Below are positions 15,823 through 28,939 of a stretch of 64,000 bases of DNA, piece by piece. The position numbers were made by a program, and so were the translations under genes. The notes under the pieces were generated by a model. It was not told the origin of the DNA, ran no database searches, and worked only from the letters and a program-made list of their open reading frames with translations. How positions within the stretch are numbered: position 1 is the first letter of the stretch; each line of letters opens with the position of its first letter. Source of the DNA: Erysipelothrix piscisicarius (GTDB lineage Bacteria > Bacillota_I > Bacilli_A > Erysipelotrichales > Erysipelotrichaceae); the NCBI RefSeq assembly GCF_003931795.1, contig NZ_CP034234.1, positions 930,001 through 994,000 of the forward strand, in the 5' to 3' direction.

Positions 15823-18543
15823 ATGAACTACAAAGACACACTGTTATTACCCAAAACAGATTTTGAAATGAGAGGAAATCTTAATAAAAAAGAACCTGGA
15901 ATTCAAGCAGATTGGGATAAAATGAACTTGTATGAACGAATGCAAGAAGTGCGCGAGGGCGCACCACTTTTTACCGTGCATGATGGTCCTCCTTATGCAA
16001 ATGGAAACATCCATATTGGTCATGCTTTGAATGGTATTCAAAAAGATTTAATTATTCGTACCAAATTTATGGCAGGTTATCAAACACCATTTAGACCAGG
16101 TTGGGATACACACGGGTTGCCTATTGAAAACGCAATTCAAAAATTAGGTGTCAATCGCAAAGAAATGCCGATTTATGAATTCAGAGCACTTTGTGAGAAG
16201 TATGCTCATGAACAAGTGGCGATTCAAATGGCTGATTTTAAATCGTTGGGTAAAATTGGTGATTATAAGAACCCTTATTTGACCCTTAATAAGGATTTCG
16301 AAGCAACACAAATTCGTGTATTTGCGGAAATGGCGATGAAAGGGATGATTTATAAAGGATTAAAACCGGTATATTGGTCACCATCCAGTGAATCAGCACT
16401 CGCTGAAGCGGAAATTGAATACCGTGAACGTCGTGACGCTGCAATTTTTGTCGCATTTGACGTTGTTGATGGCAAAGGCGTATTGGATGCAGGCGATAAG
16501 ATGGTTATTTGGACAACGACGCCTTGGACCATTCCAGCAAACCTTGCAATCTCTGTTAATGCAAACATGGATTATGTTCTAGTTAAAACTGAGAAGGGTA
16601 ATATGGTGTTTATGGAAACACTTATGGAATCCGCACTTAAAGAATTAGAACTTGAACAGGGCGAAATTTTAAAACGTTTTAAAGGACGCGATATTGAAGG
16701 TGTAACAACACAGCATCCGCTTTATGACCGTTTGTCACCTGTATTAAATGGTGATCATGTAACGGATGAAGCGGGTACCGGTTGTGTTCATACAGCGCCT
16801 GACCATGGGGTTGATGACTTTAATGTTTGTGCACTTTACGGTATTAAACCAATCAGTCCTGTCAACGAACAAGGTGTTTTAACTGAAGTTACTGGTGAAT
16901 TTGCGGAATTGTTCTTTGAAGATGCAAATAAAGCCGTAACCATGAAACTTGAATCCTTGGGTGCTTTATTAAAAATGGGATGGATTAAACATAGTTATGC
17001 ACATGATTGGAGAACAAAAAAACCAATTATCTATCGTGCAACAACACAATGGTTTGCATCCATTGACTCCGTACGTCAAAATGTATTGGATGAAATTGAA
17101 AAGGTGGAATGGACACCTAAATGGGGTCAAAAACGCATGCATAATATGATTGCAGACCGTGGTGACTGGTGTATTTCACGTCAACGTGTTTGGGGCGTTC
17201 CAATTCCAATTTTCTACGCTGAAGATGGAACACCAATTATTGAACAAGATGTTTTTGATCATGTAGCAGACTTAGTTGAACAATTTGGTACCAATGTATG
17301 GTTTGAGCGTGAAGCAATTGATTTACTGCCAGAAGGTTATACTCATCCAAATTCACCTAATGGTACATTTAAGAAAGAAACGGATATCATGGATGTTTGG
17401 TTTGATTCTGGATCTTCACATACGGCAGCACTAAATCACTGTAAAACACCACTTCCTGTTGATGTTTATGCAGAAGGTTCTGATCAATACCGAGGTTGGT
17501 TTAATTCATCACTTATTATTTCAGTGGCCCTCTATGGTTTTGCCCCATACAAACAAGTTGTAAGTCATGGATTTATTATGCATGATGACGGTGAAAAAAT
17601 GAGTAAATCAAAAGGGAATGCTTTAAGTCCTCAAGCAATTACAGAGACTTTAGGAGCAGATATTTTACGCCTTTGGGTTGCAAGTGTAGATTACCATTCT
17701 GATATCAAAATGTCCCAAGACTTATTGAAACAAGTATCTGAATCTTACCGTAAGATTCGAAATACATTTAGATTTATGCACGGAAACCTTGCGAACTTTG
17801 ATATTGAGACAGATGGTATTGCCATCGAAGAATTGTCACTGTTAAACCGTTATGTTCTAAACGAAGTAATTCGTGTTAATAAAGAAGCACAAGAGGCATA
17901 TAAAGCCTTTGACTATCAAAAAGTTACAACAGCAGTTGTTAGTTCATTAACAAATATGATGTCATCCTATTATCTAGACTATACCAAAGATATTCTTTAT
18001 ATTGAAAAAGAAGACGACCGTGCTCGCCGTGAAATCCAAACTGTTATTTACCACGCATTGATGATTTATTCACGCATTATGGCACCGATTCTTGTTCATA
18101 CAACTGAAGAATTGAATCGTGTCTTTAGACCTGAGGATGAGAGTATTCACCTTCAAGCTTTTAGTCAATTGGTTGATCCAGTTCTTTCAAGTGAAGAGGT
18201 TGTGGAAATGGATTCGCTCTTAAAATTACGTGAAGCTGTTTTCAAAGCACTTGAAGAAAAACGGGCAGAGAAGATTATTGGTAAATCCTTGGAAGCCCAT
18301 GTGCGTCTTCATCTTGATGATGAAAACGCAGGTCGTGTGCGAGATATTCTCGGCAAACATGATGCACAATGGTTTATCGTGTCAAAACTAGAACTTGTAG
18401 AAGATGCATTAACTGACGTTATGGGATTTGAAATCGCTGTTGATAAAGTGGAAGGTCATACATGTCCACGCTGTTGGAATATTGTTGATGTTGTGGGTGA
18501 AGATGAACTTTGTCTTCGTTGTCATAATGTTGTCAAGGTGTAG
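15823..18543 (+). CDS. ileS: Isoleucyl-tRNA synthetase
   Basis: This class I synthetase of 906 residues charges tRNA-Ile. Key motifs are GPPYANGNIHIGHALN (HIGH), GWDTHGLPIE, the CP1 editing domain with TTTPWTIPANLAI, KMSKSKGN (KMSKS) and a C-terminal zinc motif CPRCWN...CLRCHN. ATG 15823 follows TTAGGAGC at normal distance. An in-frame ATG at 15787 lies inside the T-box terminator and is not used. It is controlled by the Ile T-box. Confidence 0.97.
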   Translation: MNYKDTLLLPKTDFEMRGNLNKKEPGIQADWDKMNLYERMQEVREGAPLFTVHDGPPYANGNIHIGHALNGIQKDLIIRTKFMAGYQTPFRPGWDTHGLPIENAIQKLGVNRKEMPIYEFRALCEKYAHEQVAIQMADFKSLGKIGDYKNPYLTLNKDFEATQIRVFAEMAMKGMIYKGLKPVYWSPSSESALAEAEIEYRERRDAAIFVAFDVVDGKGVLDAGDKMVIWTTTPWTIPANLAISVNANMDYVLVKTEKGNMVFMETLMESALKELELEQGEILKRFKGRDIEGVTTQHPLYDRLSPVLNGDHVTDEAGTGCVHTAPDHGVDDFNVCALYGIKPISPVNEQGVLTEVTGEFAELFFEDANKAVTMKLESLGALLKMGWIKHSYAHDWRTKKPIIYRATTQWFASIDSVRQNVLDEIEKVEWTPKWGQKRMHNMIADRGDWCISRQRVWGVPIPIFYAEDGTPIIEQDVFDHVADLVEQFGTNVWFEREAIDLLPEGYTHPNSPNGTFKKETDIMDVWFDSGSSHTAALNHCKTPLPVDVYAEGSDQYRGWFNSSLIISVALYGFAPYKQVVSHGFIMHDDGEKMSKSKGNALSPQAITETLGADILRLWVASVDYHSDIKMSQDLLKQVSESYRKIRNTFRFMHGNLANFDIETDGIAIEELSLLNRYVLNEVIRVNKEAQEAYKAFDYQKVTTAVVSSLTNMMSSYYLDYTKDILYIEKEDDRARREIQTVIYHALMIYSRIMAPILVHTTEELNRVFRPEDESIHLQAFSQLVDPVLSSEEVVEMDSLLKLREAVFKALEEKRAEKIIGKSLEAHVRLHLDDENAGRVRDILGKHDAQWFIVSKLELVEDALTDVMGFEIAVDKVEGHTCPRCWNIVDVVGEDELCLRCHNVVKV

Positions 18544-18545
18544 AT

Positions 18546-19253
18546 ATGATCATTACATCACTTCAAAATGATTTCATCAAACACTGTGCTAAATTGAATA
18601 AGAAGAAGTATCGGGATGAATATAATGAAGTATTGATCGAGGGAGAGCATCTTATACAAGAGGCTGAAACGGCTGGAATTGTAAAGAAAACAGTAGGATT
18701 ATCTGAAAATAATGATATTCAAATTACGGAACACATCGCTCATAAGCTCTCCAATACGGTATCGGGATCTTCGCAATTTGCGGTGATTTCGAAACCTCAT
18801 TATGAATTAAAAAAATCTGAACGCTATTTAATTTGTGATGGCATTCAAGATCCGGGAAATCTTGGTACGATTATTCGCACAGCGCACAGTTTTGGGTTCG
18901 ACGCAGTTATTGTGTCTGAAACCTGCGTCGATGAATTTAATCATAAAGTGATTCGTTCAACTCAAGGATCGATATTTCATATTCCAGTCATTCGAATGTC
19001 CTTGGCAATGGCAATCACTCAAATAAAATCGTGGGAGGTACCTGTATTTGCAAGTTATCTCGGCGAGAATACGCACAATTTACAAGATATCCAAACCCAT
19101 CCAATTGCGGTTGTGATGGGTTCCGAAGGAAGCGGTGTATCTGATTCAATCGTGGACTTGTGTGATGGTACGGTTAAAATTGAAACATCACAGTTTGAAT
19201 CATTAAACGTTGCGATTGCAACAGCAATAATCTGTTACACGCTTCGAAAATAG
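18546..19253 (+). CDS. SpoU/TrmH-family RNA methyltransferase
   Basis: The 235-residue protein has an N-terminal RNA-binding SpoU substrate domain (about 1-90). The SPOUT methyltransferase domain follows with motif 1 DGIQDPGNLGTIIRTAHSFG, motif 2 VVMGSEGSGVSD and motif 3 ESLNVAIATAIICY. These form the SAM-binding knot. The likely role is 2'-O-methylation of 23S rRNA; the exact nucleotide is not predictable. ATG starts 2 bp after the ileS stop. Confidence 0.9.
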   Translation: MIITSLQNDFIKHCAKLNKKKYRDEYNEVLIEGEHLIQEAETAGIVKKTVGLSENNDIQITEHIAHKLSNTVSGSSQFAVISKPHYELKKSERYLICDGIQDPGNLGTIIRTAHSFGFDAVIVSETCVDEFNHKVIRSTQGSIFHIPVIRMSLAMAITQIKSWEVPVFASYLGENTHNLQDIQTHPIAVVMGSEGSGVSDSIVDLCDGTVKIETSQFESLNVAIATAIICYTLRK

Positions 19254-19262
19254 GGAGGAACC

Positions 19263-19700
19263 ATGGAATTAAGATCGTTTACGGATTCTGATTTACCATT
19301 ATATGCAGAACTTGCAACCAAATTTCTTACAAGTCCCGCATGTTTTGGAGAACCAGATTTTGAATTGTTTACGCGAAACTTTAAGCACATCATTAAAGAA
19401 AACGACTGCTTTGGCTGGTTTTTAGTCGAAGATGGTAAAGTCTGGGGATACCTCTTAAGCTCAATTATGTTCTCAACTGAAGTTGGGGGCTTGCAGTTGT
19501 GGGTGGAAGAGTTGTCTGTTGAAGATGCATATCGGGGTCAAGGTCTTGGAACTGAGGCGTTACCCATTTTGATGGATGCGTTTCCCGATGTAGTTCGCTT
19601 TAGACTTGAGGTAACGCCAAGCAATAAAGGCGCGAAAAAATTATATGAACGTTTAGGATTTGAGTTTTTGGGATACGAACAAATGATTCTAGACCGATAA
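19263..19700 (+). CDS. GNAT-family N-acetyltransferase
   Basis: The 145-residue protein shows the GNAT fold, with the acetyl-CoA pyrophosphate loop DAYRGQGLGTEAL near residue 100 and the C-terminal NKGAKKLYERLGFEFLGYEQM. The substrate is unknown. It starts behind GGGAGGAACC shortly after the methyltransferase, so both may share a transcript. A strong terminator follows. Confidence 0.88.
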   Translation: MELRSFTDSDLPLYAELATKFLTSPACFGEPDFELFTRNFKHIIKENDCFGWFLVEDGKVWGYLLSSIMFSTEVGGLQLWVEELSVEDAYRGQGLGTEALPILMDAFPDVVRFRLEVTPSNKGAKKLYERLGFEFLGYEQMILDR

Positions 19701-19754
19701 AAAAAACTGCAGGAACGGAGATCTTATTGATTCTCTCAATTCCTGCAGTTTTTT
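19701..19754 (+). terminator. Intrinsic terminator after the GNAT gene
   Basis: Arms 19701-19715 and 19740-19754 are perfectly complementary, with A-run and T-run ends and an inner GAGA/TCTC extension. It works best on the plus strand and may also act on the minus strand. Confidence 0.85.
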
Positions 19755-19756
19755 AT

Positions 19757-19794
19757 AAAAGCACCACACATTGAGTCGTTTGTGTGGTGCTTTT
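19757..19794. terminator. Bidirectional terminator, mainly for sodA
   Basis: AAAAGCACCACACA (19757-19770) pairs perfectly with 19781-19794 around a 10-nt loop. A/T tracts on both sides allow termination of sodA transcripts from the minus strand. Confidence 0.85.
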
Positions 19795-19801
19795 AGTAAG
19801 C

Positions 19802-20413
19802 TTATTTATTGTCTGTGTACAATTGATTTACTTTTTCCCAATTAATAATTTCAAAGAAACTATTGATATAATCAGGACGACGGTTTTGATAATTAAGATA
19901 ATATGCATGTTCCCAAACATCAAGACCTAAAATAGGTGTTAACCCTTCTGAAATAGGGTTATCTTGATTTGCCGTTGAAACGACTTTAAGTGATTTGGTT
20001 TCATCCAACACTAACCAAGCCCATCCACTACCGAAGCGTGTTTTTGCCGCATTTGAAAATGATTCTTTAAATGCTTCAAACGAACCAAAATCTTTATTAA
20101 TTGCATTCATGAGCGCTTCACCAGGTTCTTGACCTTTTTGAGGGGATAAGAATTCCCAAAACATTGTATGGTTTAAATGACCACCACCATTGTTTTGAAC
20201 CGCTGTACGAATGTCTGCTGGGACATTGTTTAAGTTCTCAATTAGGCTTGTTAATGATTCTTGCTCCAATTCTGGGTGCTTCTCAAGTGCTGTATTTAAG
20301 TTTGTAATATATGTTTGATGATGCTTTGTGTAATGAATTTCCATTGTTTTTGCATCGATTTGTGGTTCTAATGCATTAAATTCATATGAAAGTTCGGGTA
20401 ATTTATAAGTCAT
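19802..20413 (-). CDS. sodA: Superoxide dismutase, Mn/Fe family
   Basis: The 203-residue protein detoxifies superoxide. Metal ligands are in the expected places: histidine in [12 protein letters not shown], histidine in [16 protein letters not shown], and aspartate and histidine in [19 protein letters not shown]. The NQDNP stretch after GSGWAWLV resembles manganese-preferring enzymes, but metal choice is not certain from sequence. There is no signal peptide. It starts behind AGGAGGAC and stands alone between terminators and the M32 remnant. Confidence 0.95.
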   Translation of the reverse strand: MTYKLPELSYEFNALEPQIDAKTMEIHYTKHHQTYITNLNTALEKHPELEQESLTSLIENLNNVPADIRTAVQNNGGGHLNHTMFWEFLSPQKGQEPGEALMNAINKDFGSFEAFKESFSNAAKTRFGSGWAWLVLDETKSLKVVSTANQDNPISEGLTPILGLDVWEHAYYLNYQNRRPDYINSFFEIINWEKVNQLYTDNK

Positions 20414-20470
20414 CGTAAGTCCTCCTCTATTTATAAGTAAATTGTAACAAAGATGAAGGGGATGGTCTAA

Positions 20471-21227
20471 CTAAATGCCTAGAAGTGCAGAATACTTTTC
20501 GATGAGATAATCAATGTAGTAATCAGGGTTGAAGGGTTCGTTGGTTACGTTCTTTATTATTGTTTGTGTATCGTACATACCGCCGTATTGATGAATGTGG
20601 TCACGTAGCCATTGGAATATAAGGTCCATTCTACCGTCTAACAGTGCCTCATCAACATTTACGTCCTCTTGCATTTTCTTCATGAATTGAGCAGCGTATG
20701 CTGTACCAAGTGCGTAGGTTGGGAAATACCCAAATGAGGCATCGCTCCAATGTACATCTTGAAGAATTCCATTGCTTGGATTTTCAGGGGTAATTCCAAG
20801 TAATTGTGTCATTTGATCTGCGAAATATTGATCAAGTCCCTCAGCGCTGTGATTATGATTGAAAATCTCTTTTTCGGTATTATAGCGAACCATGATGTGA
20901 AGCGGGTAAGTGAGTTCATCAGCTTCTACTCGGATAAAGCCTTTTTCTACATAATTAATCCTTTTTATAAATGTATCGAGGTCAACATCGTAATTGTGTT
21001 TTTGCACTTTCAGCGATAATTGGGTTATCATGATTTTCATTTTCCTTCAAAATCTGATAGGTTGTTGGATCGGTAAGTAGCTCAAAATATTCGCCCGAGA
21101 GAATCGATAGGGCCTTATTTCGAAAAGCTGCACCATTTCTTGGAGCAATGGTGAGTGCGTCAAAACTCATTGTTGTTATTGCAAGGTTTAAACTATTCAA
21201 TTTATCGAGTAATACTTCATATGTCAT
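20471..21227 (-). pseudogene. M32 (Taq-type) metallocarboxypeptidase remnant with internal deletion
   Basis: The first 75 or so codons (from ATG 21227 behind AGGAGGTC) match the M32 N-terminus (LNLAITTMSFDALTIAPRNG). The last 175 codons, in another frame, match the C-terminus (NYVEKGFIRVEADELTYPLH, DASFGYFPTYALGTAYAAQF and HIHQYGGMYDTQTII). About 240 middle residues are missing, including the HExxH zinc site. The junction is near 20985-21000 and changes frame. M32 enzymes are normally about 500 residues, so this product cannot be a peptidase. The good quality of both ends suggests a fairly recent deletion. Confidence 0.88.
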
Positions 21228-21317
21228 ATAGTGACCTCCTAATTATTCCTTATATTGTACCGCAAGCAGTGATAAAATGAAATAAATAACAAAGCTTGCA
21301 TCCATTTCTGTTTTTTT

Positions 21318-21338
21318 ATGACAAAAGTCATGTATAAT
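21318..21338 (+). promoter_or_regulatory. -10 element with adjacent dyad upstream of the PgpA-like gene
   Basis: ATGAC (21318-21322) and GTCAT (21327-21331) flank AAAA and directly abut TATAAT (21333-21338). The dyad is positioned to act as an operator over the -35 region. No regulator is identified. Confidence 0.4.
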
Positions 21339-21363
21339 AAATCTATATATGGGAGGGTTCATT

Positions 21364-21852
21364 ATGTATGATAAATGCGTTGAAATGTTAAACAGTCGTG
21401 GCGTTGAAATTTCAGATATTATCGAATGTGTTGTTTTTCTCCAAAAGGACTATGTCGAAGATATCGATTCGGTTGACATCCACTCGATAGTGAACAGTGT
21501 TTTGAATAAGCGAGAAGTTCAGCATGCGTTAATAACAGGTATTAATATTGATATTTCCGTCGAAAATAAAAACTTCGGTGGTGAAACGATTGAGGACATC
21601 ATACATCGTGATGAAGGTCTCTACGGCATCGATGAAGTACTCGCCTATGGAATTTGTAACCTTTATGGATCAATTGCACTCACGAATTATGGCTATATTG
21701 ATAAAGTAAAACCTGGAATAATTGGTGCACTCAATGATCACAACAATGGGCAGTGTAATACATGTTTAGATGATATTGTAGGAGCAATTGCTGCATCAGC
21801 TGCGAGCAAATTAGCTCACAGTCAACATCAAGAAAGTAATACAAAGCAATAA
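21364..21852 (+). CDS. Phosphatidylglycerophosphatase A-related protein (YutG-like)
   Basis: The 162-residue protein resembles the short Firmicute PgpA relatives such as YutG. It has ECVVFLQKDYV, VLNKREVQHALITGINID, DEGLYGIDEVLAYGICNLYG, TNYGYIDKVKPGII and a C-terminal LDDIVGAIAASAASKLAH. Unlike E. coli PgpA it has few clear membrane helices. A role in phosphatidylglycerol synthesis is a family-level inference. ATG 21364 follows GGGAGGG; an upstream in-frame ATG at 21349 precedes that SD and is unlikely. Confidence 0.8.
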   Translation: MYDKCVEMLNSRGVEISDIIECVVFLQKDYVEDIDSVDIHSIVNSVLNKREVQHALITGINIDISVENKNFGGETIEDIIHRDEGLYGIDEVLAYGICNLYGSIALTNYGYIDKVKPGIIGALNDHNNGQCNTCLDDIVGAIAASAASKLAHSQHQESNTKQ

Positions 21853-21887
21853 CGTAATAACTCATAAAAGAAAAGGTGGTGTTATCT

Positions 21888-22577
21888 GTGTATTCTTCAA
21901 ATGACGTTGCTCTAACTGTAGAAAAACTTTTAAAACGCTTGGAAGTAGAGAAAGATGGACTGGTTCTTGTTCATGAAAGCGATGGATTTGACCCGTTTTA
22001 CTCAAAAATTATTCTGGATAGAATCCAAAGTCATATGAAAGATGGAACTGTTTGTGTATTTGGTGATTGCGAGTTCAATTCGGATGTACTTGTTAAGGAT
22101 ATGGTTCCCTACATCTCAAATCAAGAACGACTTGTTCTCTCAAGTGGGAAAATGATGCAACTCATGACACTTCAACAAGAATGCATTTATGCAACACACC
22201 CGAGTTTGATGATAGCGACTGCCGGTAAATTTAGTCGTTATTTCGGAAGACCGACGGATTTAGATTTTCCTTATGGAACCCATTCTGTATTCACCGATTT
22301 TTATGATCTAAATGCTACCTTAATTTTAGTCGGCGATGTCTTAGAATTATTTGAGGCCAAGTTTGCGTATGCTACACTTGACCATCATGTTATTCGAAAG
22401 ACTGCCTGTCTAAAGGATAAGTCGGTGATGACGTATCTGGATATTGTCCCCAATTATACTCGTATTTATGATTTGGTATTTAATTCTAAACTGCTTCTTT
22501 ATGAGCAATTGGATGGGCAGACACTTTACGGGGTCAAATACCGAGATTTTATTGATTATTTAAGAGAGGGACTTTAA
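21888..22577 (+). CDS. AAC(3)-fold (antibiotic N-acetyltransferase family) protein
   Basis: About 229 residues resemble the aminoglycoside 3-N-acetyltransferase family. Visible matches are GLVLVHES near the N-terminus, the THPSLMIATAGKFSRYFGRP stretch that carries the family histidine, FPYGTHSVFTDFY, and LILVGDVLELF. It is shorter than most AAC(3) enzymes and lacks their usual SPF triplet after the YG motif. The substrate is unknown and resistance should not be assumed. GTG 21888 has ideal spacing to AAGGTGG; GTG 21876 is an alternative. It lies between lipid and thiamine-uptake genes. Confidence 0.65.
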   Translation: MYSSNDVALTVEKLLKRLEVEKDGLVLVHESDGFDPFYSKIILDRIQSHMKDGTVCVFGDCEFNSDVLVKDMVPYISNQERLVLSSGKMMQLMTLQQECIYATHPSLMIATAGKFSRYFGRPTDLDFPYGTHSVFTDFYDLNATLILVGDVLELFEAKFAYATLDHHVIRKTACLKDKSVMTYLDIVPNYTRIYDLVFNSKLLLYEQLDGQTLYGVKYRDFIDYLREGL

Positions 22578-22659
22578 CCTCTTTTTTATTTTGCTTGTAA
22601 AATATATAATAAGAAAGGATGTTTTAATTCAACGATTCTAAAGTATTGAGGTGACTTAA

Positions 22660-23211
22660 ATGAAAACTAAAGATCTTGTAACAATATCAATGTATGCAGC
22701 ACTTTTCTCAGTTTTGGAGTATATTACGGTTACGTTTGATGTTTTGAAATTGCCACAAGGTGGCTCTATTTCTCTAAGTATCATTGTTTTAATAATCGCA
22801 AGTTATCAATTAGGGTTTAAAAAATCGCTCTGTGTAGCAATTTTATCTTTTGTCGTAAAATTTATGATCAAAACGCCCATGGTGGTTCACTGGATTCAAT
22901 TTCTATTTGATTACATTTTTGCGTATTCTGCCTACTCAATCGCCGGTCTCATTCCGAATCTCAAAGTCCACGATCTATCCCTACCGTTTGGTGTCATCGT
23001 TTCAAATATATTAAGATTCATAATCCATACAATTTCAGGGCTTTTATTCTATGCTGAGTTTTATCGTGGGAATGTCCTACTCGGTGTTGTTTCATATAAC
23101 GCAACTTATATGGTTCCAACTACAATCATATCATTCGCATTCATTTTAGCGATTCTACCTAAAATGAATGCTTTGTTAACGCCACGAACTTCAATTAAGA
23201 ATAGAAATTAG
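22660..23211 (+). CDS. thiT: ThiT-like thiamine ECF transporter S component
   Basis: The 183-residue protein has about six membrane helices and the ThiT pattern: FDVLKLPQGGSISLSIIVL, the glycine- and lysine-containing loop YQLGFKKSL, WIQFLFDYIFAYSAYSIAGL, and a late YNATYMVPTTIIS. ThiT binds thiamine with picomolar to nanomolar affinity and works with the shared EcfAA'T module, which is not in this window. No TPP riboswitch is visible in the 82 bp upstream. The window also contains thiN, so the organism probably salvages thiamine. Confidence 0.82.
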   Translation: MKTKDLVTISMYAALFSVLEYITVTFDVLKLPQGGSISLSIIVLIIASYQLGFKKSLCVAILSFVVKFMIKTPMVVHWIQFLFDYIFAYSAYSIAGLIPNLKVHDLSLPFGVIVSNILRFIIHTISGLLFYAEFYRGNVLLGVVSYNATYMVPTTIISFAFILAILPKMNALLTPRTSIKNRN

Positions 23212-23252
23212 GATAATATTGTGTATAATGTTAAAGGATGGGGAGTGTTGTT

Positions 23253-23786
23253 ATGTTACCAAAAATTGGAGAAGTAATTTATATTCAAAGTTATAAACAC
23301 GATGGATCACTCCATCGAACATGGTCAAGTGGAACGGTGCTCGATGTCGATTCAGAAAAAATTGTGCTAATAACATACAAAACCTGGGTTGTTGAGTCTG
23401 ATGGAAGAAGATGGTTTACCCGTGAACCAGCAATTTGTTTCTATTACTTAAATCGTTGGTATAATGTTATGTCGATGATTCGTAATAAGGGTGTATATTA
23501 TTATTGTAATCTTGCTTCACCAAGTGTGTTCGATGAAGAGGGTCTTAAGAATATAGACTACGATCTGGATGTTAAGGTTTTTCCAGATGGAAAATATATT
23601 GTTCTAGATGAAGATGAGTTTGAAGAGCATCAAGTATTAATGAATTATTCGCAAGAAATTATTGATGTTGTAGTCGAAGAGAAAGACCGTTTGGTCGAAC
23701 AGGTAAAGAGCAAAAGTTATCCATTTAACGAAGAAGAAATCTATAGATATTTCGATAAATATTTAACGGTAAAAGAATTTAAATGA
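23253..23786 (+). CDS. Nucleoside tri-/diphosphatase, Ntdp/DUF402 family (YgaC-like)
   Basis: The 177-residue protein fits the DUF402 Ntdp family of Firmicutes. It has IQSYKHDGSLHRTWSSGTVL, TREPAICFYYLNRWYNVM, YYYCNLASPSVFDEEG with YDLDVKVFPDG, and VLDEDEFEEH. The acidic residues in the last two stretches bind the metal in characterised members, which hydrolyse nucleoside tri- and diphosphates. ATG 23253 follows GGGGAG. It lies directly upstream of the rRNA operon promoter. Confidence 0.85.
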   Translation: MLPKIGEVIYIQSYKHDGSLHRTWSSGTVLDVDSEKIVLITYKTWVVESDGRRWFTREPAICFYYLNRWYNVMSMIRNKGVYYYCNLASPSVFDEEGLKNIDYDLDVKVFPDGKYIVLDEDEFEEHQVLMNYSQEIIDVVVEEKDRLVEQVKSKSYPFNEEEIYRYFDKYLTVKEFK

Positions 23787-23801
23787 AAATCCATAAAACA
23801 T

Positions 23802-23830
23802 TTGACAAATCTATAGATGTGGGATATTAT
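23802..23830 (+). promoter_or_regulatory. rRNA operon promoter
   Basis: A consensus -35 TTGACA (23802-23807), a 17-bp spacer and a -10 TATTAT (23825-23830) lie about 125 bp before the 16S gene. Confidence 0.85.
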
Positions 23831-23872
23831 ATAGAAGCGCTAAGGGAAACCGAGTGCAGAAAATGGTCTTTG

Positions 23873-23889
23873 AAAACTAAACAGGAAAC
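23873..23889 (+). other. 5' arm of the 16S rRNA processing stem
   Basis: These 17 nt are perfectly complementary to 25510-25526 after the 16S gene. Together they form the long stem that RNase III cuts to release the 16S precursor. Confidence 0.8.
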
Positions 23890-23955
23890 GTCAATTTCAA
23901 AAAGAAATACGGATAAATAAATAAACAAAACTCGTCAGAGTTAAAAAGAGAAAGA

Positions 23956-25472
<1,517 letters not shown>

Positions 25473-25776
25473 AAGGAGTAATTAGAAAGACGTGAAGTTG
25501 ACACCTAAAGTTTCCTGTTTAGTTTTGAGAGTCCGTTGGAATCTCAAGAAAAATGATCTTTGAAAACTGAATAACAGAAAAGAAAAAGAGATAGACAAAG
25601 AAATAAATGTTATCAACATGATCTTTTCGAATAGTTGTATAAAACTAGATTTACATCAAGTTAAACAAAAACAGTAACTTAAGCAATTAAGTAAGCAATC
25701 AAAGCAAACACACAGCTTATCAAGCGATAAGCGTAAAAAAACCTGATTTTAAGAATTAGGGCGCGAAATTACATGT
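25473..25776 (+). other. 16S-23S internal transcribed spacer, no tRNA
   Basis: The 304 bp hold the 3' arm of the 16S processing stem (25510-25526) and the 5' arm of the 23S stem (25563-25580). A boxA-like tract (ATCTTTGAAAACTGAATAAC) near 25555 repeats one in the 16S leader. No tRNA gene or ORF is seen. Confidence 0.8.
25563..25580 (+). other. 5' arm of the 23S rRNA processing stem
   Basis: These 18 nt are perfectly complementary to 28702-28719 downstream of 23S, and form its RNase III processing stem. Confidence 0.8.
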
Positions 25777-28670
<2,894 letters not shown>

Positions 28671-28745
28671 CAAAAGATACAACGATTCGAAAAAGATCAA
28701 ATTTCTGTTATTCAGTTTTGAGAGTTCATCTCTCTAAAGCACTAA

Positions 28746-28861
28746 GATCTGGTGGTTTTAGCGAAGTGGTCACACCTGTTCCCATCTCGAACACAGAAGT
28801 TAAGCACTTTAGCGGCGACAATATCTAGCCAAGCGCTAGTGAAGATAGTTCATCGCCAGGT
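28746..28861 (+). rRNA. rrf: 5S ribosomal RNA
   Basis: About 116 nt show the 5S consensus GTGGTTTTAGCGAAGTGGTC, CACCTGTTCCCATCTCGAAC and AGAAGTTAAGC with a closing CGCCAGG. Ends are set by terminal-stem pairing and are approximate. Confidence 0.95.
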
Positions 28862-28866
28862 AATTT

Positions 28867-28893
28867 GACACTCTATTTAGAGTGTCTTTTTTT
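28867..28893 (+). terminator. rRNA operon terminator
   Basis: GACACTCT and AGAGTGTC form a perfect 8-bp stem around ATTT, followed by seven T residues. Confidence 0.92.
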
Positions 28894-28939
28894 ATATTTG
28901 TGTAAGAAGTGTGATATAATTATTCGGATGGTGATGAAA

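Noticed and set aside
22578-22659. TPP riboswitch upstream of the ThiT-like gene
   Set aside because: The 82 bp are too short and lack the CTGAGA and related conserved segments.
25473-25776. tRNA-Ile or tRNA-Ala in the 16S-23S spacer
   Set aside because: No cloverleaf or T-arm consensus is present.
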